Source: an uncultured Bacteroides sp.
GTDB taxonomy: Bacteria > Bacteroidota > Bacteroidia > Bacteroidales > Bacteroidaceae
Length of the DNA stretch: 64,000 nucleotides
Assembly (NCBI GenBank): GCA_937890825.1
Contig: CALADS010000068.1
Coordinates: forward strand, 62,001 to 126,000
Reading direction: 5' to 3'
Each line of letters begins with the position of its first letter. The first letter of the stretch is position 1. The notes under the pieces were generated by a model that saw only the letters and a program-made list of their open reading frames with translations, was not told the DNA's origin and searched no databases. This document shows positions 45,977 through 55,254 of this stretch, in pieces. The position numbers and the translations under genes were made by a program.

Positions 45977-46101
45977 GCTTTTTAAAACTAATTTTTTGTT
46001 TGTAATACAAGAATGGTAATAATCATTCAATAGGTTGAAATTGAAAGTCGTTTTTAGGATGGAATACCGGGGATGAAATCTGCGAAGATTTCATCCTTTT
46101 T
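45977..46101 (+). ncRNA. Candidate small RNA of about 120 bases
   Basis: Between the divergent leuS and EamA genes a consensus promoter (45940-45970) and an intrinsic terminator (GGATGAAATC 46071-46080 with GATTTCATCC 46087-46096, then five Ts) frame a short stretch with no usable reading frame. The terminator faces plus only, and no plus-strand gene lies upstream that it could serve. Ends are estimated from the promoter and T-run. Confidence 0.5.
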
Positions 46102-46145
46102 CATCTCTTTTGATATAATGAGATATACTCAGGCGGTATTTTCTT

Positions 46146-46153
46146 TATCTTTG
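46146..46153 (+). promoter_or_regulatory. -7 box of the EamA transporter gene
   Basis: TATCTTTG, 21 bp before the ATG at 46175. The longest frame starts 73 bp upstream of this box, so the box decides the start. Confidence 0.6.
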
Positions 46154-46174
46154 CATCCCGAAAGTTTAAGTAGT

Positions 46175-47053
46175 ATGCAGTGCAGTAAACCGATTCTTTT
46201 TCATCTGATGGCCGTTCTGATTGTAGGCGTATGGGGAGTGACCTTCATTTCCACCAAAGTGCTGATAGGGTATGGCCTTTCTCCACAAGAGATTTTTTTG
46301 GTGCGTTTTCTAGTTGCCTATCTAGGTATTTGGTTGATTGCCCCCAAGAAGCGCTGGGCCGATAGTTGGAAAGATGAAGGGTGGCTGCTCTTGGGTGGTG
46401 TAACAGGAGGCTCGTTCTATTTTCTTACCGAGAACACAGCCTTAGGCATTACGCTGGCCACGAATGTCTCGTTTATCGTCTGCACGGCTCCTTTGCTCAC
46501 TACATTGCTTTCTTTGGCTATCTATCGTCAAGAACGAGCCACCTCCCGTTTGCTGGGTGGTTCTCTGCTGGCCTTGGTGGGCGTAGCCCTAGTCGTCTAC
46601 AACGGCAGTTTTGTGCTAAAGATTTCTCCTTTGGGTGATTTCCTCACCTTGCTGGCTGCCTTATCCTGGGCATTCTATAGTCTGATAATGAAAAAGATGA
46701 TTGCCCGTTACCCATCGGCTTTTGTCACCCGTAAAGTATTTTTCTATGGAGTGCTTACCATTTTGCCGGCCTTCATCTTTCATCCCTGGCAATTCCCGTT
46801 GGCTGGATTCTTGCGGTGGGAAGTTCTTTTCAATTTGGTATTTTTAGGAGTGGTGGCTTCTCTAGTATGCTATGCCCTGTGGAATGTGGTACTGGTGCGG
46901 CTGGGCACTTTGCGGGCTTCCAACTATATCTATTTGAATCCGGTGTTCACTATGCTAGGTTCTTCGTTATTGATAGGCGAACAGATCACACCGATTTCAG
47001 TAATGGGAATCGTGCTGATTCTCTCCGGTGTCTATTGGGCTGGTCAGCGCTGA
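46175..47053 (+). CDS. EamA (DMT) family transporter
   Basis: A 292-residue inner-membrane protein with ten predicted helices in two EamA repeats; the first begins LMAVLIVGVWGVTFISTKVLI and the second near ALSWAFYSLIMKKM. Family members export amino acids or other metabolites; the substrate is not evident. The start at 46175 (MQCSKPILF) lies just after a promoter box and removes 34 poorly conserved upstream codons. A tandem 11-bp repeat begins about 20 bp after the stop. Confidence 0.88.
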   Translation: MQCSKPILFHLMAVLIVGVWGVTFISTKVLIGYGLSPQEIFLVRFLVAYLGIWLIAPKKRWADSWKDEGWLLLGGVTGGSFYFLTENTALGITLATNVSFIVCTAPLLTTLLSLAIYRQERATSRLLGGSLLALVGVALVVYNGSFVLKISPLGDFLTLLAALSWAFYSLIMKKMIARYPSAFVTRKVFFYGVLTILPAFIFHPWQFPLAGFLRWEVLFNLVFLGVVASLVCYALWNVVLVRLGTLRASNYIYLNPVFTMLGSSLLIGEQITPISVMGIVLILSGVYWAGQR

Positions 47054-47072
47054 AGTGCTATACCTACCCGCT

Positions 47073-47105
47073 CCCTACCAACTCCCTACCAAGTCCGTAC
47101 CAAGT
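47073..47105. repeat. Tandem 11-bp repeat, three units
   Basis: CCCTACCAACT, CCCTACCAAGT and CCGTACCAAGT lie head to tail after the EamA gene. The middle or first unit is identical or nearly so to units at 18136-18168, 29 kb away. Confidence 0.85.
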
Positions 47106-47242
47106 CCAAGTGATAGGGTCTGGAGAAAACACGTGCCGGATGCGGGTCAGAATATTTTATGAACCGGTCCTGATTTCAGTACATTTTCTATAGAAAGGTG
47201 TAAAAAGATGGTAGAATCTATGTGCGATACAAATAATTTCAG

Positions 47243-47250
47243 TAGTTTTG
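47243..47250 (+). promoter_or_regulatory. -7 box of the sigma/anti-sigma genes
   Basis: TAGTTTTG, giving a leader of about 57 bases before the ATG at 47314. The box fits the housekeeping sigma factor. Confidence 0.5.
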
Positions 47251-47313
47251 CTCACGATGCAAACAGTGATTATACTAAACAGCATAAACGATTAATTTAA
47301 GATAGTTGATTAA

Positions 47314-47910
47314 ATGAGTGAAAAATTCGAAGTAACTTACAGAAAACTGTTTCGTACATACTATGGCAATCTTCTTTTCTATGCCAAGCGCATAGTGGGG
47401 GAGGAAGAGGCGGCAGATGTGGTTCAGGATGTTTTTGTGGAATTATGGCACAAAAAAGATACCATCGAAATAGGCGAACAGATACAAGCTTTTCTGTATA
47501 GGGCGGTGTATACGCGTGCTTTGAATGTGCTGAAGCATCGGGAAGTAAAAGACAATTATGAAGCGCTTGTGCAGGAAATCCATGAGAAACGAGTGGATTT
47601 TTACAGACCAGACAACAATGATGTCATCAAGCGCATGGAGAATACAGAATTGAGAAAAGAGATAGCTGACGCTATCAATGAATTGCCCGATAAATGCAAG
47701 GTAGTCTTTAAACTGAGTTATTTGCATGATATGAAAAATAAAGCGATAGCCGAAGCGCTGGGTATCTCACAGCGTACGGTAGAGTCGCACATGTATAAGG
47801 CATTGAGACTGCTGCGTAGCAGATTGCAAAATATACATGTACTTTTTTTCATTTTTATACTTAATGAAATAAGTATATTTTTAAGGTACATTGTTTTAAT
47901 TACATGGTAA
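47314..47910 (+). CDS. ECF-type RNA polymerase sigma factor
   Basis: A 198-residue sigma-70-like factor of the Bacteroides glycan-locus type. Region 2 is visible as LLFYAKRIVGEEEAADVVQDVFVELW (in two halves, about 16-48), region 4 as INELPDKCKVVFKLSYLHDMKNKAIAEALGISQRTVESHM (about 128-167). The gene overlaps fecR by 7 bp (ATGGTAA), so both are made together. Expected role: released from FecR when SusC binds glycan, then transcribes the susC operon. Odd: after region 4 there is a hydrophobic tail of about 25 residues (HVLFFIFILNEISIFLRYIV). Confidence 0.92.
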   Translation: MSEKFEVTYRKLFRTYYGNLLFYAKRIVGEEEAADVVQDVFVELWHKKDTIEIGEQIQAFLYRAVYTRALNVLKHREVKDNYEALVQEIHEKRVDFYRPDNNDVIKRMENTELRKEIADAINELPDKCKVVFKLSYLHDMKNKAIAEALGISQRTVESHMYKALRLLRSRLQNIHVLFFIFILNEISIFLRYIVLITW

Positions 47911-48917
47911 CTAAGGATAATTACATGTTGGATGAGGTATTAATTGCAAAATTCCTGGTGGGAGAATGCACGGAAGACGAACTACGAAAGGTAAAAAGAT
48001 GGATGGATGAATCGGATGAACACGCATCGGATTTATTCCAACTGGAAGAAATATATCACGCTGGTAAAATAAATTCTGCCGAACAAACTCTTGAACTGGA
48101 TGCAGCCGAAAGTCGGTTGTTCCAACGATTGGAGAAAGATTCCCGGCCTGCAGTCAGACTGTGGAGCGTACGCAGATGGATGCAGTATGCAGCTATGCTG
48201 ATTGGCGTTTTTTTGTTGGGCGGAGCGATGTGGTTCACCGGGCAGCAGTCCGAAATTTGGAGTGAACCCTTGGTGGCTGTATCTACCGGAGAGGAAATCA
48301 AACAACTTATCTTATCGGATGGCACCAAAGTGTGGCTCAACAAGCATACCCGTTTCCGCTATCCTGAAACTTTTGAAGAAGAGGGTAGGGAAGTCTATCT
48401 GGAAGGTGAAGGCTATTTTGAGGTAGCTAAGAATCCCGCTAAGCCTTTTGTGGTACACAGCAATGCCATGAAGGTGAAAGTGCTGGGTACAGTATTCAAC
48501 TTAAAGACCGACGAACAGCGTAAGTCGGCTGTGGCCACCTTGCTGCAAGGTGAGATAGAAGTGAAGGGCAATCACGATGAAGGAGGCATTGTATTGGCTC
48601 CCAAACAGCAAGCCGAACTCGACGGTATCAACCACCGTCTGGTGGTGCGTCAGCTCACTACCGGTATAGAAAATTGGCACAACAGTTCTTTTGTGTTTCA
48701 AGGTGCCGATATCTTTACCATCGGCCGTACCTTGGAGCAGTATTATAATATAAATATTGTGTTGTCGTCCGATTTTAATACGAAAAGTACCTATTCTGGT
48801 GTGCTGATTAAATCGGCTCGGATAGAAGATGTATTGAAGGCAATCAACCACGTTATACCAGTGAAGTATAGAATAGATGGACGCACAGTTTATTTGTCGC
48901 CTCAATCTTCTATTTAA
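47904..48917 (+). CDS. FecR-type anti-sigma factor
   Basis: A 337-residue membrane regulator. The cytoplasmic N-terminal part (about 1-88) binds the sigma factor, one helix follows (about 93-110, AAMLIGVFLLGGAMWF), then a periplasmic FecR domain (about 125-225, with SDGTKVWLNKHTRFRYPETF) and a C-terminal DUF4974 domain (about 260-335). In this family the periplasmic part receives the signal from the N-terminal domain of SusC. An ATG at residue 8 is an alternative start. A terminator separates it from susC. Confidence 0.92.
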   Translation: MVTKDNYMLDEVLIAKFLVGECTEDELRKVKRWMDESDEHASDLFQLEEIYHAGKINSAEQTLELDAAESRLFQRLEKDSRPAVRLWSVRRWMQYAAMLIGVFLLGGAMWFTGQQSEIWSEPLVAVSTGEEIKQLILSDGTKVWLNKHTRFRYPETFEEEGREVYLEGEGYFEVAKNPAKPFVVHSNAMKVKVLGTVFNLKTDEQRKSAVATLLQGEIEVKGNHDEGGIVLAPKQQAELDGINHRLVVRQLTTGIENWHNSSFVFQGADIFTIGRTLEQYYNINIVLSSDFNTKSTYSGVLIKSARIEDVLKAINHVIPVKYRIDGRTVYLSPQSSI

Positions 48918-48987
48918 TGTATATATACGAAGAAATAAACGATTTTTTTTAGATAGACATATTTTAGGTATATTTTATAATACGTTG

Positions 48988-49027
48988 GGAACTAGGACAG
49001 TATAACCGTCTTAGTTCCTTTTTTTTT
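48988..49027 (+). terminator. Intrinsic terminator between fecR and susC
   Basis: Arms GGAACTAGGAC (48988-48998) and GTCTTAGTTCC (49008-49018) pair with one wobble, followed by nine Ts. It separates regulators from the structural operon. Confidence 0.85.
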
Positions 49028-49071
49028 GAAAAAAAGAATTTTTTAAAAAAAAGTTCTTTTTTGAGTAAGTT

Positions 49072-49079
49072 TATTTTTG
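49072..49079 (+). promoter_or_regulatory. Possible -7 box upstream of susC
   Basis: TATTTTTG lies 88 bp before the ATG. The -33 spacing is poor, so the true promoter may be one read by the ECF sigma factor. The leader holds a small hairpin (TTCCTA 49106-49111 with TAGGAA 49124-49129). Confidence 0.35.
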
Positions 49080-49166
49080 GTTTGGATTGTTATAATATAG
49101 TACGCTTCCTAGGGTAAATCCTATAGGAAAGGCACGTTAACTCATGTTTAATTTTAAATTTTGTTT

Positions 49167-52100
49167 ATGAAAAACAATCATGTTTCTCATGCCCCATGGA
49201 TCATGCGGGTTTCAATGATGTTGTTGTTCATGGCATTTTCTGTCCAGTGGACATTTGCTCAGCTGGATTTGAATGTTTCTCAGACCACTCTCGGAAAGGT
49301 CATTGAACAAATTAAGTCTCAATCCAGTTACAACTTTTTCTACGACGATAAGCTGGCGTCTTTGTCGGTAGGAAATGTAAAACTATCCAATGCTTCTATC
49401 GAAAAAGTATTGAATACAGTGCTCAAAGGAAAGAACATCTCTTTCAAGATCGAAGGAAATGTAGTTTATTTATCAGAAAAGAATCAAACTCCTCAAAACG
49501 GTGTTCAGCAAGGTAAGGAACGCACCATTACCGGTACCGTATCCGATGATATGGGTCCGCTGATTGGTGTAAACGTGTTGGTAAAAGGTACTACCGTAGG
49601 TGCCATTACCGATATGGACGGTAATTTTACCTTGGTTACTACTGAAGCCAATCCGGTGCTGCAGATTTCTTATATCGGCTACACCACGCAGGAAATTGCA
49701 GTGAAGGGTAATACTCCACTGGCAGTGAAGCTGGCTACAGACTCTCAGTTGATTGATGAAGTAGTGGTTACTGCCTTGGGTATCAAGCGTGCAGAAAAGG
49801 CATTGAGCTATAACGTTACCCAGGTAGATGCAGAATCGGCTTTGGCTGTGAAAGATGCCAACTTCATAAACTCTCTGAATGGTAAGGTAGCCGGTCTGAA
49901 CATCAATGCTTCTTCTTCTGGTATCGGTGGTGCCAGCAAGGTAGTGATGCGTGGTTCCAGAGGTATCGAGCAGTCTTCCAATGCGTTGTATGTAATCGAC
50001 GGTATTCCGATGTATAACTTAAGTTCTACCGGAGGTGGCAAGGAATTTGACTCTCAGGGTTCTACCGAAGCCATTGCTGACCTCAACCCCGAAGATATCG
50101 AATCAATGTCAGTATTGTCGGGTGCTGCTGCAGCCGCTTTGTATGGTAGCAATGCTTCTAACGGTGCTATTGTGATTACTACTAAGAAAGGTAAAGTAGG
50201 TCGCGTATCGCTGACGGTATCCAGCAACACTGAAATGCTGAACCCCTTTGTAATGCCTGAGTTCCAGAATCGTTACGGTACTTCTGGTACAGATGCCAGC
50301 TGGGGTAAAAAACTGAACGATGCCAATTACCGTGGTTACGACCCGAAAGACGATTATATGCAAACTGGTATTATCGGTACAGAAACCGTTACTTTGTCTA
50401 CTGGTACGGAGAAAAACCAGACATATCTGTCGGCTGCTGCTGTAAACTCTCGCGGTATCATCCCCAACAACAAGTACGACCGTTACAACTTTACATTCCG
50501 TAATACTACTTCTTTCTTGGACGATAAAATGAAGTTGGATGTAGGTGCACAGTACGTGATGCAGAAAGACCGCAACATGACCAACCAAGGTATTTATGCC
50601 AACCCATTGTCATCGGCTTATCTGTTCCCGCGTGGTAACGATTGGGAAGATTATAAGATGTATGAACGTTATGATTTAGAGCGTAATATCTATACACAAT
50701 ATTGGCCGCAAGGTGGTGGTTCCTTCCGTTTGCAGAACCCGTATTGGATCAACTACCGTAACTTGCGTGAAAACGACAAGAACCGTTATATGTTGAGCGC
50801 TGGTTTGAGCTACGATATCTTGAGCTGGTTGAACGTAAGCGGACGTGTTCGTATCGATAACTCTTACAACGACTATACGCAGAAGTATTATGCTTCTACT
50901 GAAACAACCATTGCTGAAGGCCAGAACGGTTATTACGGCATTACTCGTATGCACGATAAGCAGACCTATGCAGACTTCTTGGTAAACATCAACAAGAATT
51001 TTGGCGACGACTGGAGTTTGACTGCTAATATCGGTGCTTCTTATTCAGATAATATTTCGGAATCATTGGCCGTGAAAGGTCCCATTGCATCCAATGGTTT
51101 GCCTAACTTCTTCTCTGTATCTCAGCTTGATAAGCAAACTACTAAACGCGAAGAAGTAGGTTATCGTGAACAGACTCAATCTGTATTTGCTTCGGCTGAA
51201 GTAGGTTATAAGAATGCTTATTACTTGACACTGACGGGTCGTAACGACTGGCCTTCTCAGTTGGCTGGTCCTAACTCTAAGCAGAGTTCTTTCTTCTATC
51301 CTTCAGTAGGTACTTCTATTTTGCTGTCTGAAATCTTTAACTTGCCGGAAAGCATCTCTTATTTAAAATTGCGTGCTTCTTGGGCTTCTGTAGGTTTGCC
51401 TTTCGGTCGCTTCCTGGCTAACCCGACTTTCGAATGGGATCCTTCTACCGGTGCCTACAAGTCACAGGCTGCTTATCCGTTGTATGAATTGAAACCCGAA
51501 CGTACAGAATCTTGGGAAGTAGGTTTGACAGCTCGTTTCTTGAAGTATTTTAATCTTGATGTATCATTCTATAACACAAAAACTTATAATCAGACAGTTG
51601 ATGCACAGTTGTCTCCGACAGGTGGTTATAATAAGTTCTATGCTCAGACTGGTGAAGTACGTAACCGTGGTGTAGAATTGTCACTTGGCTTCAAGAACAC
51701 TTGGAATAAATTCACTTGGAACTCTAACTATACTTTCAGTGCCAATAAGAATAAGATTCTGAGTTTGATTGATGGGTATGTAAACCCGGTTACCGGTGAA
51801 ACCATTTCTAAAGAACGTTTGGAAGTAGGTGGTTTGTCGAATGCTAAATTCTTGCTGAAAGTAGGTGGCTCTTTGGGTGACCTTTACTCAGTAAAAGATT
51901 TGGTTCGCGATTCTAACAACAATATCTACGTAGACAAAGAAGGTAAGGTAGCTGTTAATGAAAAGGCTGGTGACATCTTCTTGGGTTCAGTATTCCCGAA
52001 AGCCAACATGGCTTGGCGTAACGATTTCCAATATGGAAATTGGGGTCTGGGCTTCTTGCTCACTGCTCGCTTAGGTGGTGTGGTTTATTCAGCTACACAA

Positions 52101-52490
52101 GCTGTGTTAGACTCTTACGGTGTATCTGAAGCTTCGGCTGCTGCCCGTGATAACGGTGGTGTATGGGTGAACGGAACCGATCAGGTAGACGCTCAAAACT
52201 GGTATACGGTGGTAGGTGCCGACAGTGGTATTCCTCAATACTATACTTACAGCGCAACGAACTTACGTCTGCAGGAAGCTTCTATCAGCTATACTATTCC
52301 TAGAGCGAAGCTGAAAAACGTAATGGATATCACCTTGTCATTGGTAGGCCGCAACTTGTGGATGATTTACAGCAAGGCTCCGTTCGACCCTGAAGCAGTG
52401 GCCAGCACCGGTAATTATTACCAAGGTATCGACTACTTCATGATGCCTAGCCTTCGCAGCGTGGGATTCAATTTGAAACTTAAATTCTAA
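49167..52490 (+). CDS. SusC-like TonB-dependent outer-membrane transporter with STN domain
   Basis: A 1107-residue importer for oligosaccharides. A signal peptide (about 1-32) is followed by an STN domain (about 33-98, the part that contacts the FecR protein), a carboxypeptidase-regulatory-like domain (RTITGTVSDDMGPLIGVNVL, about 114-195), a plug domain (about 205-325) and a 22-strand barrel ending in FNLKLKF. The STN domain fits control by the adjacent sigma/anti-sigma pair. The frame begins with TTG two codons earlier; the ATG at 49167 is the likely start. Forms a complex with the SusD protein that follows 11 bp downstream. Confidence 0.95.
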   Translation: MKNNHVSHAPWIMRVSMMLLFMAFSVQWTFAQLDLNVSQTTLGKVIEQIKSQSSYNFFYDDKLASLSVGNVKLSNASIEKVLNTVLKGKNISFKIEGNVVYLSEKNQTPQNGVQQGKERTITGTVSDDMGPLIGVNVLVKGTTVGAITDMDGNFTLVTTEANPVLQISYIGYTTQEIAVKGNTPLAVKLATDSQLIDEVVVTALGIKRAEKALSYNVTQVDAESALAVKDANFINSLNGKVAGLNINASSSGIGGASKVVMRGSRGIEQSSNALYVIDGIPMYNLSSTGGGKEFDSQGSTEAIADLNPEDIESMSVLSGAAAAALYGSNASNGAIVITTKKGKVGRVSLTVSSNTEMLNPFVMPEFQNRYGTSGTDASWGKKLNDANYRGYDPKDDYMQTGIIGTETVTLSTGTEKNQTYLSAAAVNSRGIIPNNKYDRYNFTFRNTTSFLDDKMKLDVGAQYVMQKDRNMTNQGIYANPLSSAYLFPRGNDWEDYKMYERYDLERNIYTQYWPQGGGSFRLQNPYWINYRNLRENDKNRYMLSAGLSYDILSWLNVSGRVRIDNSYNDYTQKYYASTETTIAEGQNGYYGITRMHDKQTYADFLVNINKNFGDDWSLTANIGASYSDNISESLAVKGPIASNGLPNFFSVSQLDKQTTKREEVGYREQTQSVFASAEVGYKNAYYLTLTGRNDWPSQLAGPNSKQSSFFYPSVGTSILLSEIFNLPESISYLKLRASWASVGLPFGRFLANPTFEWDPSTGAYKSQAAYPLYELKPERTESWEVGLTARFLKYFNLDVSFYNTKTYNQTVDAQLSPTGGYNKFYAQTGEVRNRGVELSLGFKNTWNKFTWNSNYTFSANKNKILSLIDGYVNPVTGETISKERLEVGGLSNAKFLLKVGGSLGDLYSVKDLVRDSNNNIYVDKEGKVAVNEKAGDIFLGSVFPKANMAWRNDFQYGNWGLGFLLTARLGGVVYSATQAVLDSYGVSEASAAARDNGGVWVNGTDQVDAQNWYTVVGADSGIPQYYTYSATNLRLQEASISYTIPRAKLKNVMDITLSLVGRNLWMIYSKAPFDPEAVASTGNYYQGIDYFMMPSLRSVGFNLKLKF

Positions 52491-52501
52491 AAAAGATACA
52501 G

Positions 52502-54124
52502 ATGAAAAAGAATACAATATTACAGTTGGTTGCGGGTATGTTCCTTTTTGGAACTACAGCTTGTACCAGCAATTTCGAAGACTATAATAAAAATCCCCAT
52601 GAACCCGATACAGAGGATATGGGTGCCGATTTGTATTTGGTGAAAGCACTGGTGCTGAACCTCCAGGACTTGATGATGCCCGAGCATGAAAACTTCGCTC
52701 AGTATGTAGAGTGTTTGATGGCTGGTAACTTGGGAGGTTATGTTGCCGACTCTAACTTGGGTACAGGTTGGTCTGGTCGTTATGCCACATTCAATCCTTC
52801 TGAAGCTTGGCAGGCCATTCCGTTCAATGATTTCTATCAGAAATTTTATCCTACCTATTTTAACCTGACTTCTCAGAGTCAAGAAGAATTGTACTTGTCA
52901 TTGGCAGAATTGTATCGTATCGCTGTGATGTTGCGTGTTACCGATACTTATGGTCCTATTCCTTATTCTAAGGTAGGTGTGGCCAATGCCATCAAGTCGC
53001 CGTACGACTCTCAGAAAGATATCTATACCAAGATGTTCCAGGATTTGGATAAGGTTATTGCTGTGTTAGGTAAATACGCCAGTCAGAACTTCAGTGCAGG
53101 TGCCGATAAAATTTATGAAGGTAACACTGCTGCTTGGGTGAAATTTGCTAACTCTTTGAAGTTGCGTATGGCTATGCGTACTTGCTATGTAAGCGGATTC
53201 ACTGTAGACGGTAAGACTTCTCAGCAGTTGGCCGAAGAAGCTGTAGCCGGTGGAGTAATGACTACTGCAGCCGACGGTGCTTATCGTAAAGTGGCCGACC
53301 ACAATCCGTGGCAACGCTTCATGGTTATGTGGAATGATGCTCGCATTGCTGCCGATTTGACTTGCTACATGAATGCTTTCAATGACCCTCGTCGGGATGC
53401 CTATTATGGAAAAAATACATTTGGTGAAGTTTCTGGCGACAATTACACAGGTGACAGAAGATTATATGTAGGCTTGCGTCGCGGTATCCGTCAGGGTGAG
53501 TTCAATTCTTGGTCGCATGGTTATTCTACTATGAAAGTGGCCGAAAATACTGATATTGTAGTGTTCCGTGCTTCAGAAGTGGCTTTCCTTCGTGCCGAAG
53601 GTGCGCTCCGCGGATGGAACATGGGTGGTGATGCCAAGAGTTTGTACGAAGAAGGTATCCGCATTTCTTTCGAGGAAAACGGTATCTCTGAAGGTTTGAA
53701 CGCATACCTGGCCAACAAAAGCAAGGTGTCTAATTATGTAGATCCTTTGAAAGGTCAAAACAAGCAGGACTATGATTATTCAGCACCGCTTAATACCAAT
53801 GTGACTGTGGCTTGGCAAGACGGTGATTTCGAACAATCATTGGAACGTATTATCACTCAAAAATGGATTGCCAACTTCCCCAATGGTATGGAAGCTTGGT
53901 CTGAATACCGTCGTACAGGCTATCCGAAACTCATGCCGATGGCTGCTAATGAAAGCAAGGGTGTGGTAGACGATCAAGAAGGTGCTCGCCGTATGTCCTA
54001 TCCGGTAAATGAATACCGTGAGAATAAAGAATATGTGGAAGCAGCTGCTGCTACATTGGACGAGGAATCTAATACGAAAAAAGGAGATACCATGGCCACA
54101 CACGTATGGTGGGATTGTAAATAA
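52502..54124 (+). CDS. SusD/RagB-like glycan-binding lipoprotein
   Basis: A 540-residue surface lipoprotein forming the lid of the SusC transporter. The lipobox cysteine lies in GTTACTSN (about residue 21). The helical TPR-like fold is recognisable from LAELYRIAVMLRVTDTYGPIPYSKVG (about 137-162) and the C-terminal PNGMEAWSEYRRTGYPKL (about 460-477), features of the SusD-like nutrient-binding family. It sits between susC and the binding-protein genes, with gaps of about 11 bp on both sides. Confidence 0.94.
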   Translation: MKKNTILQLVAGMFLFGTTACTSNFEDYNKNPHEPDTEDMGADLYLVKALVLNLQDLMMPEHENFAQYVECLMAGNLGGYVADSNLGTGWSGRYATFNPSEAWQAIPFNDFYQKFYPTYFNLTSQSQEELYLSLAELYRIAVMLRVTDTYGPIPYSKVGVANAIKSPYDSQKDIYTKMFQDLDKVIAVLGKYASQNFSAGADKIYEGNTAAWVKFANSLKLRMAMRTCYVSGFTVDGKTSQQLAEEAVAGGVMTTAADGAYRKVADHNPWQRFMVMWNDARIAADLTCYMNAFNDPRRDAYYGKNTFGEVSGDNYTGDRRLYVGLRRGIRQGEFNSWSHGYSTMKVAENTDIVVFRASEVAFLRAEGALRGWNMGGDAKSLYEEGIRISFEENGISEGLNAYLANKSKVSNYVDPLKGQNKQDYDYSAPLNTNVTVAWQDGDFEQSLERIITQKWIANFPNGMEAWSEYRRTGYPKLMPMAANESKGVVDDQEGARRMSYPVNEYRENKEYVEAAAATLDEESNTKKGDTMATHVWWDCK

Positions 54125-54135
54125 TTGGATTTTAA

Positions 54136-55245
54136 ATGACTATTACGAATATGAAAAGAAATATCAGAAACGGCCTGTTCAAGACATTGCTCTCTGGAGT
54201 GGTGTTGGTGGCCGCCACTTCTTGCTCGGACTGGACAGAAGTGGAAAGCTTGGAGTTGAATACTCCTACCTTGGAATCTCAGAATCCCGAGCTTTATGCA
54301 CAATACCTGCAATCGCTGGTGGATTTCAAGAATACAGATCATCAGGTGGTGATTGCTTCTTTCAATAATCAGGGAGGTATACCTACTAACCGCAGTCAGC
54401 ATCTTTGCGACATGCCCGACAGCTTGGACTACATTTGTTTTACTAATGTCTTGGAAGTAAGTCAGGTAAATAAGGAGGAAATGCCCGAGGTTCGCAAAAA
54501 AGGTACCAAAGTCATTGGTCTGATAGACTTCGATAAGATTGATAGTGACTGGAAGGCTATCTTGGAAGCTGAAGCCAACCAACAGCCTGCTCCTGCAGAA
54601 GAAGGACAGGAAGGTACAGAGGGTGAAGGCGATGTAGTGGTAGACAATGCTACTCGTTTCATCGAATTCTGCAAGGCTGAAACAACCAAGGCTCTGGATG
54701 CCTGCACTGCTTTGGGAGTAGACGGTATCGAAATGAACTTTACCGGATACGATTTGAATTCTTTGGTAGAAGAAGAAGCCATTGCAGCTGAAACAGCCCG
54801 TCAGGGTGCATTCTTCGATTTGATTGCTGCCTGGAAAGCTGCGAATGCCGACAAAGAATTGCTGTTCAAAGGACTTCCGCAGAACGTGATGACCAAGAGC
54901 ATTCTGGCTGAATGCAAATACATCATTGTATATGCACATCATGCAGTAAATCTCTCTCAAATGTCTTATTTGGTTCATATGGGTATTGTGAAGGATGTAC
55001 CTACCGACCGTTTTGTAATCGGTGTTTCTACTCCGTATAAGACAGCTTCAGGCGATGCCTATGGTAAGTTTGTAGACGGTACTTCCAGTATCATTGGTGC
55101 TGCTACTTGGGCTTTGGGTACATCGGATGTATTTACCAGAGTCGGTATCTCTGTAGAAAATATCGAAAAGGATTATTTCAATGCAGCACGTATTTATCCT
55201 ACATTGAGAGATGCTATCAATATCATAAGTCCCACTGTAAAATAA
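54136..55245 (+). CDS. GH18-like surface glycan-binding lipoprotein, catalytic residues lost
   Basis: A 369-residue lipoprotein (lipobox cysteine in VAATSCSD). The barrel resembles GH18, but the catalytic strand reads DGIEMNFTG (196-204), where active enzymes have DGxxFDxE: the catalytic aspartate is Asn201 and the glutamate is Thr203. It is therefore probably a binding protein, like BT3985 in the related locus as I recall it. An acidic, low-complexity insert (about residues 153-175, rich in E, G and P) interrupts the fold. A second ATG at residue 6 is possible. Confidence 0.82.
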   Translation: MTITNMKRNIRNGLFKTLLSGVVLVAATSCSDWTEVESLELNTPTLESQNPELYAQYLQSLVDFKNTDHQVVIASFNNQGGIPTNRSQHLCDMPDSLDYICFTNVLEVSQVNKEEMPEVRKKGTKVIGLIDFDKIDSDWKAILEAEANQQPAPAEEGQEGTEGEGDVVVDNATRFIEFCKAETTKALDACTALGVDGIEMNFTGYDLNSLVEEEAIAAETARQGAFFDLIAAWKAANADKELLFKGLPQNVMTKSILAECKYIIVYAHHAVNLSQMSYLVHMGIVKDVPTDRFVIGVSTPYKTASGDAYGKFVDGTSSIIGAATWALGTSDVFTRVGISVENIEKDYFNAARIYPTLRDAINIISPTVK

Positions 55246-55254
55246 TGATTATCT

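Noticed and set aside
49081..49400. Antisense small RNA over the susC start, as known in some Bacteroides glycan loci
   Set aside because: I searched the minus strand for a TAnnTTTG box in the leader and the first 230 bases of susC and found none.
53998..54978. 326-residue minus-strand open frame
   Set aside because: Antisense to the SusD and GH18-like genes; no motif or promoter.
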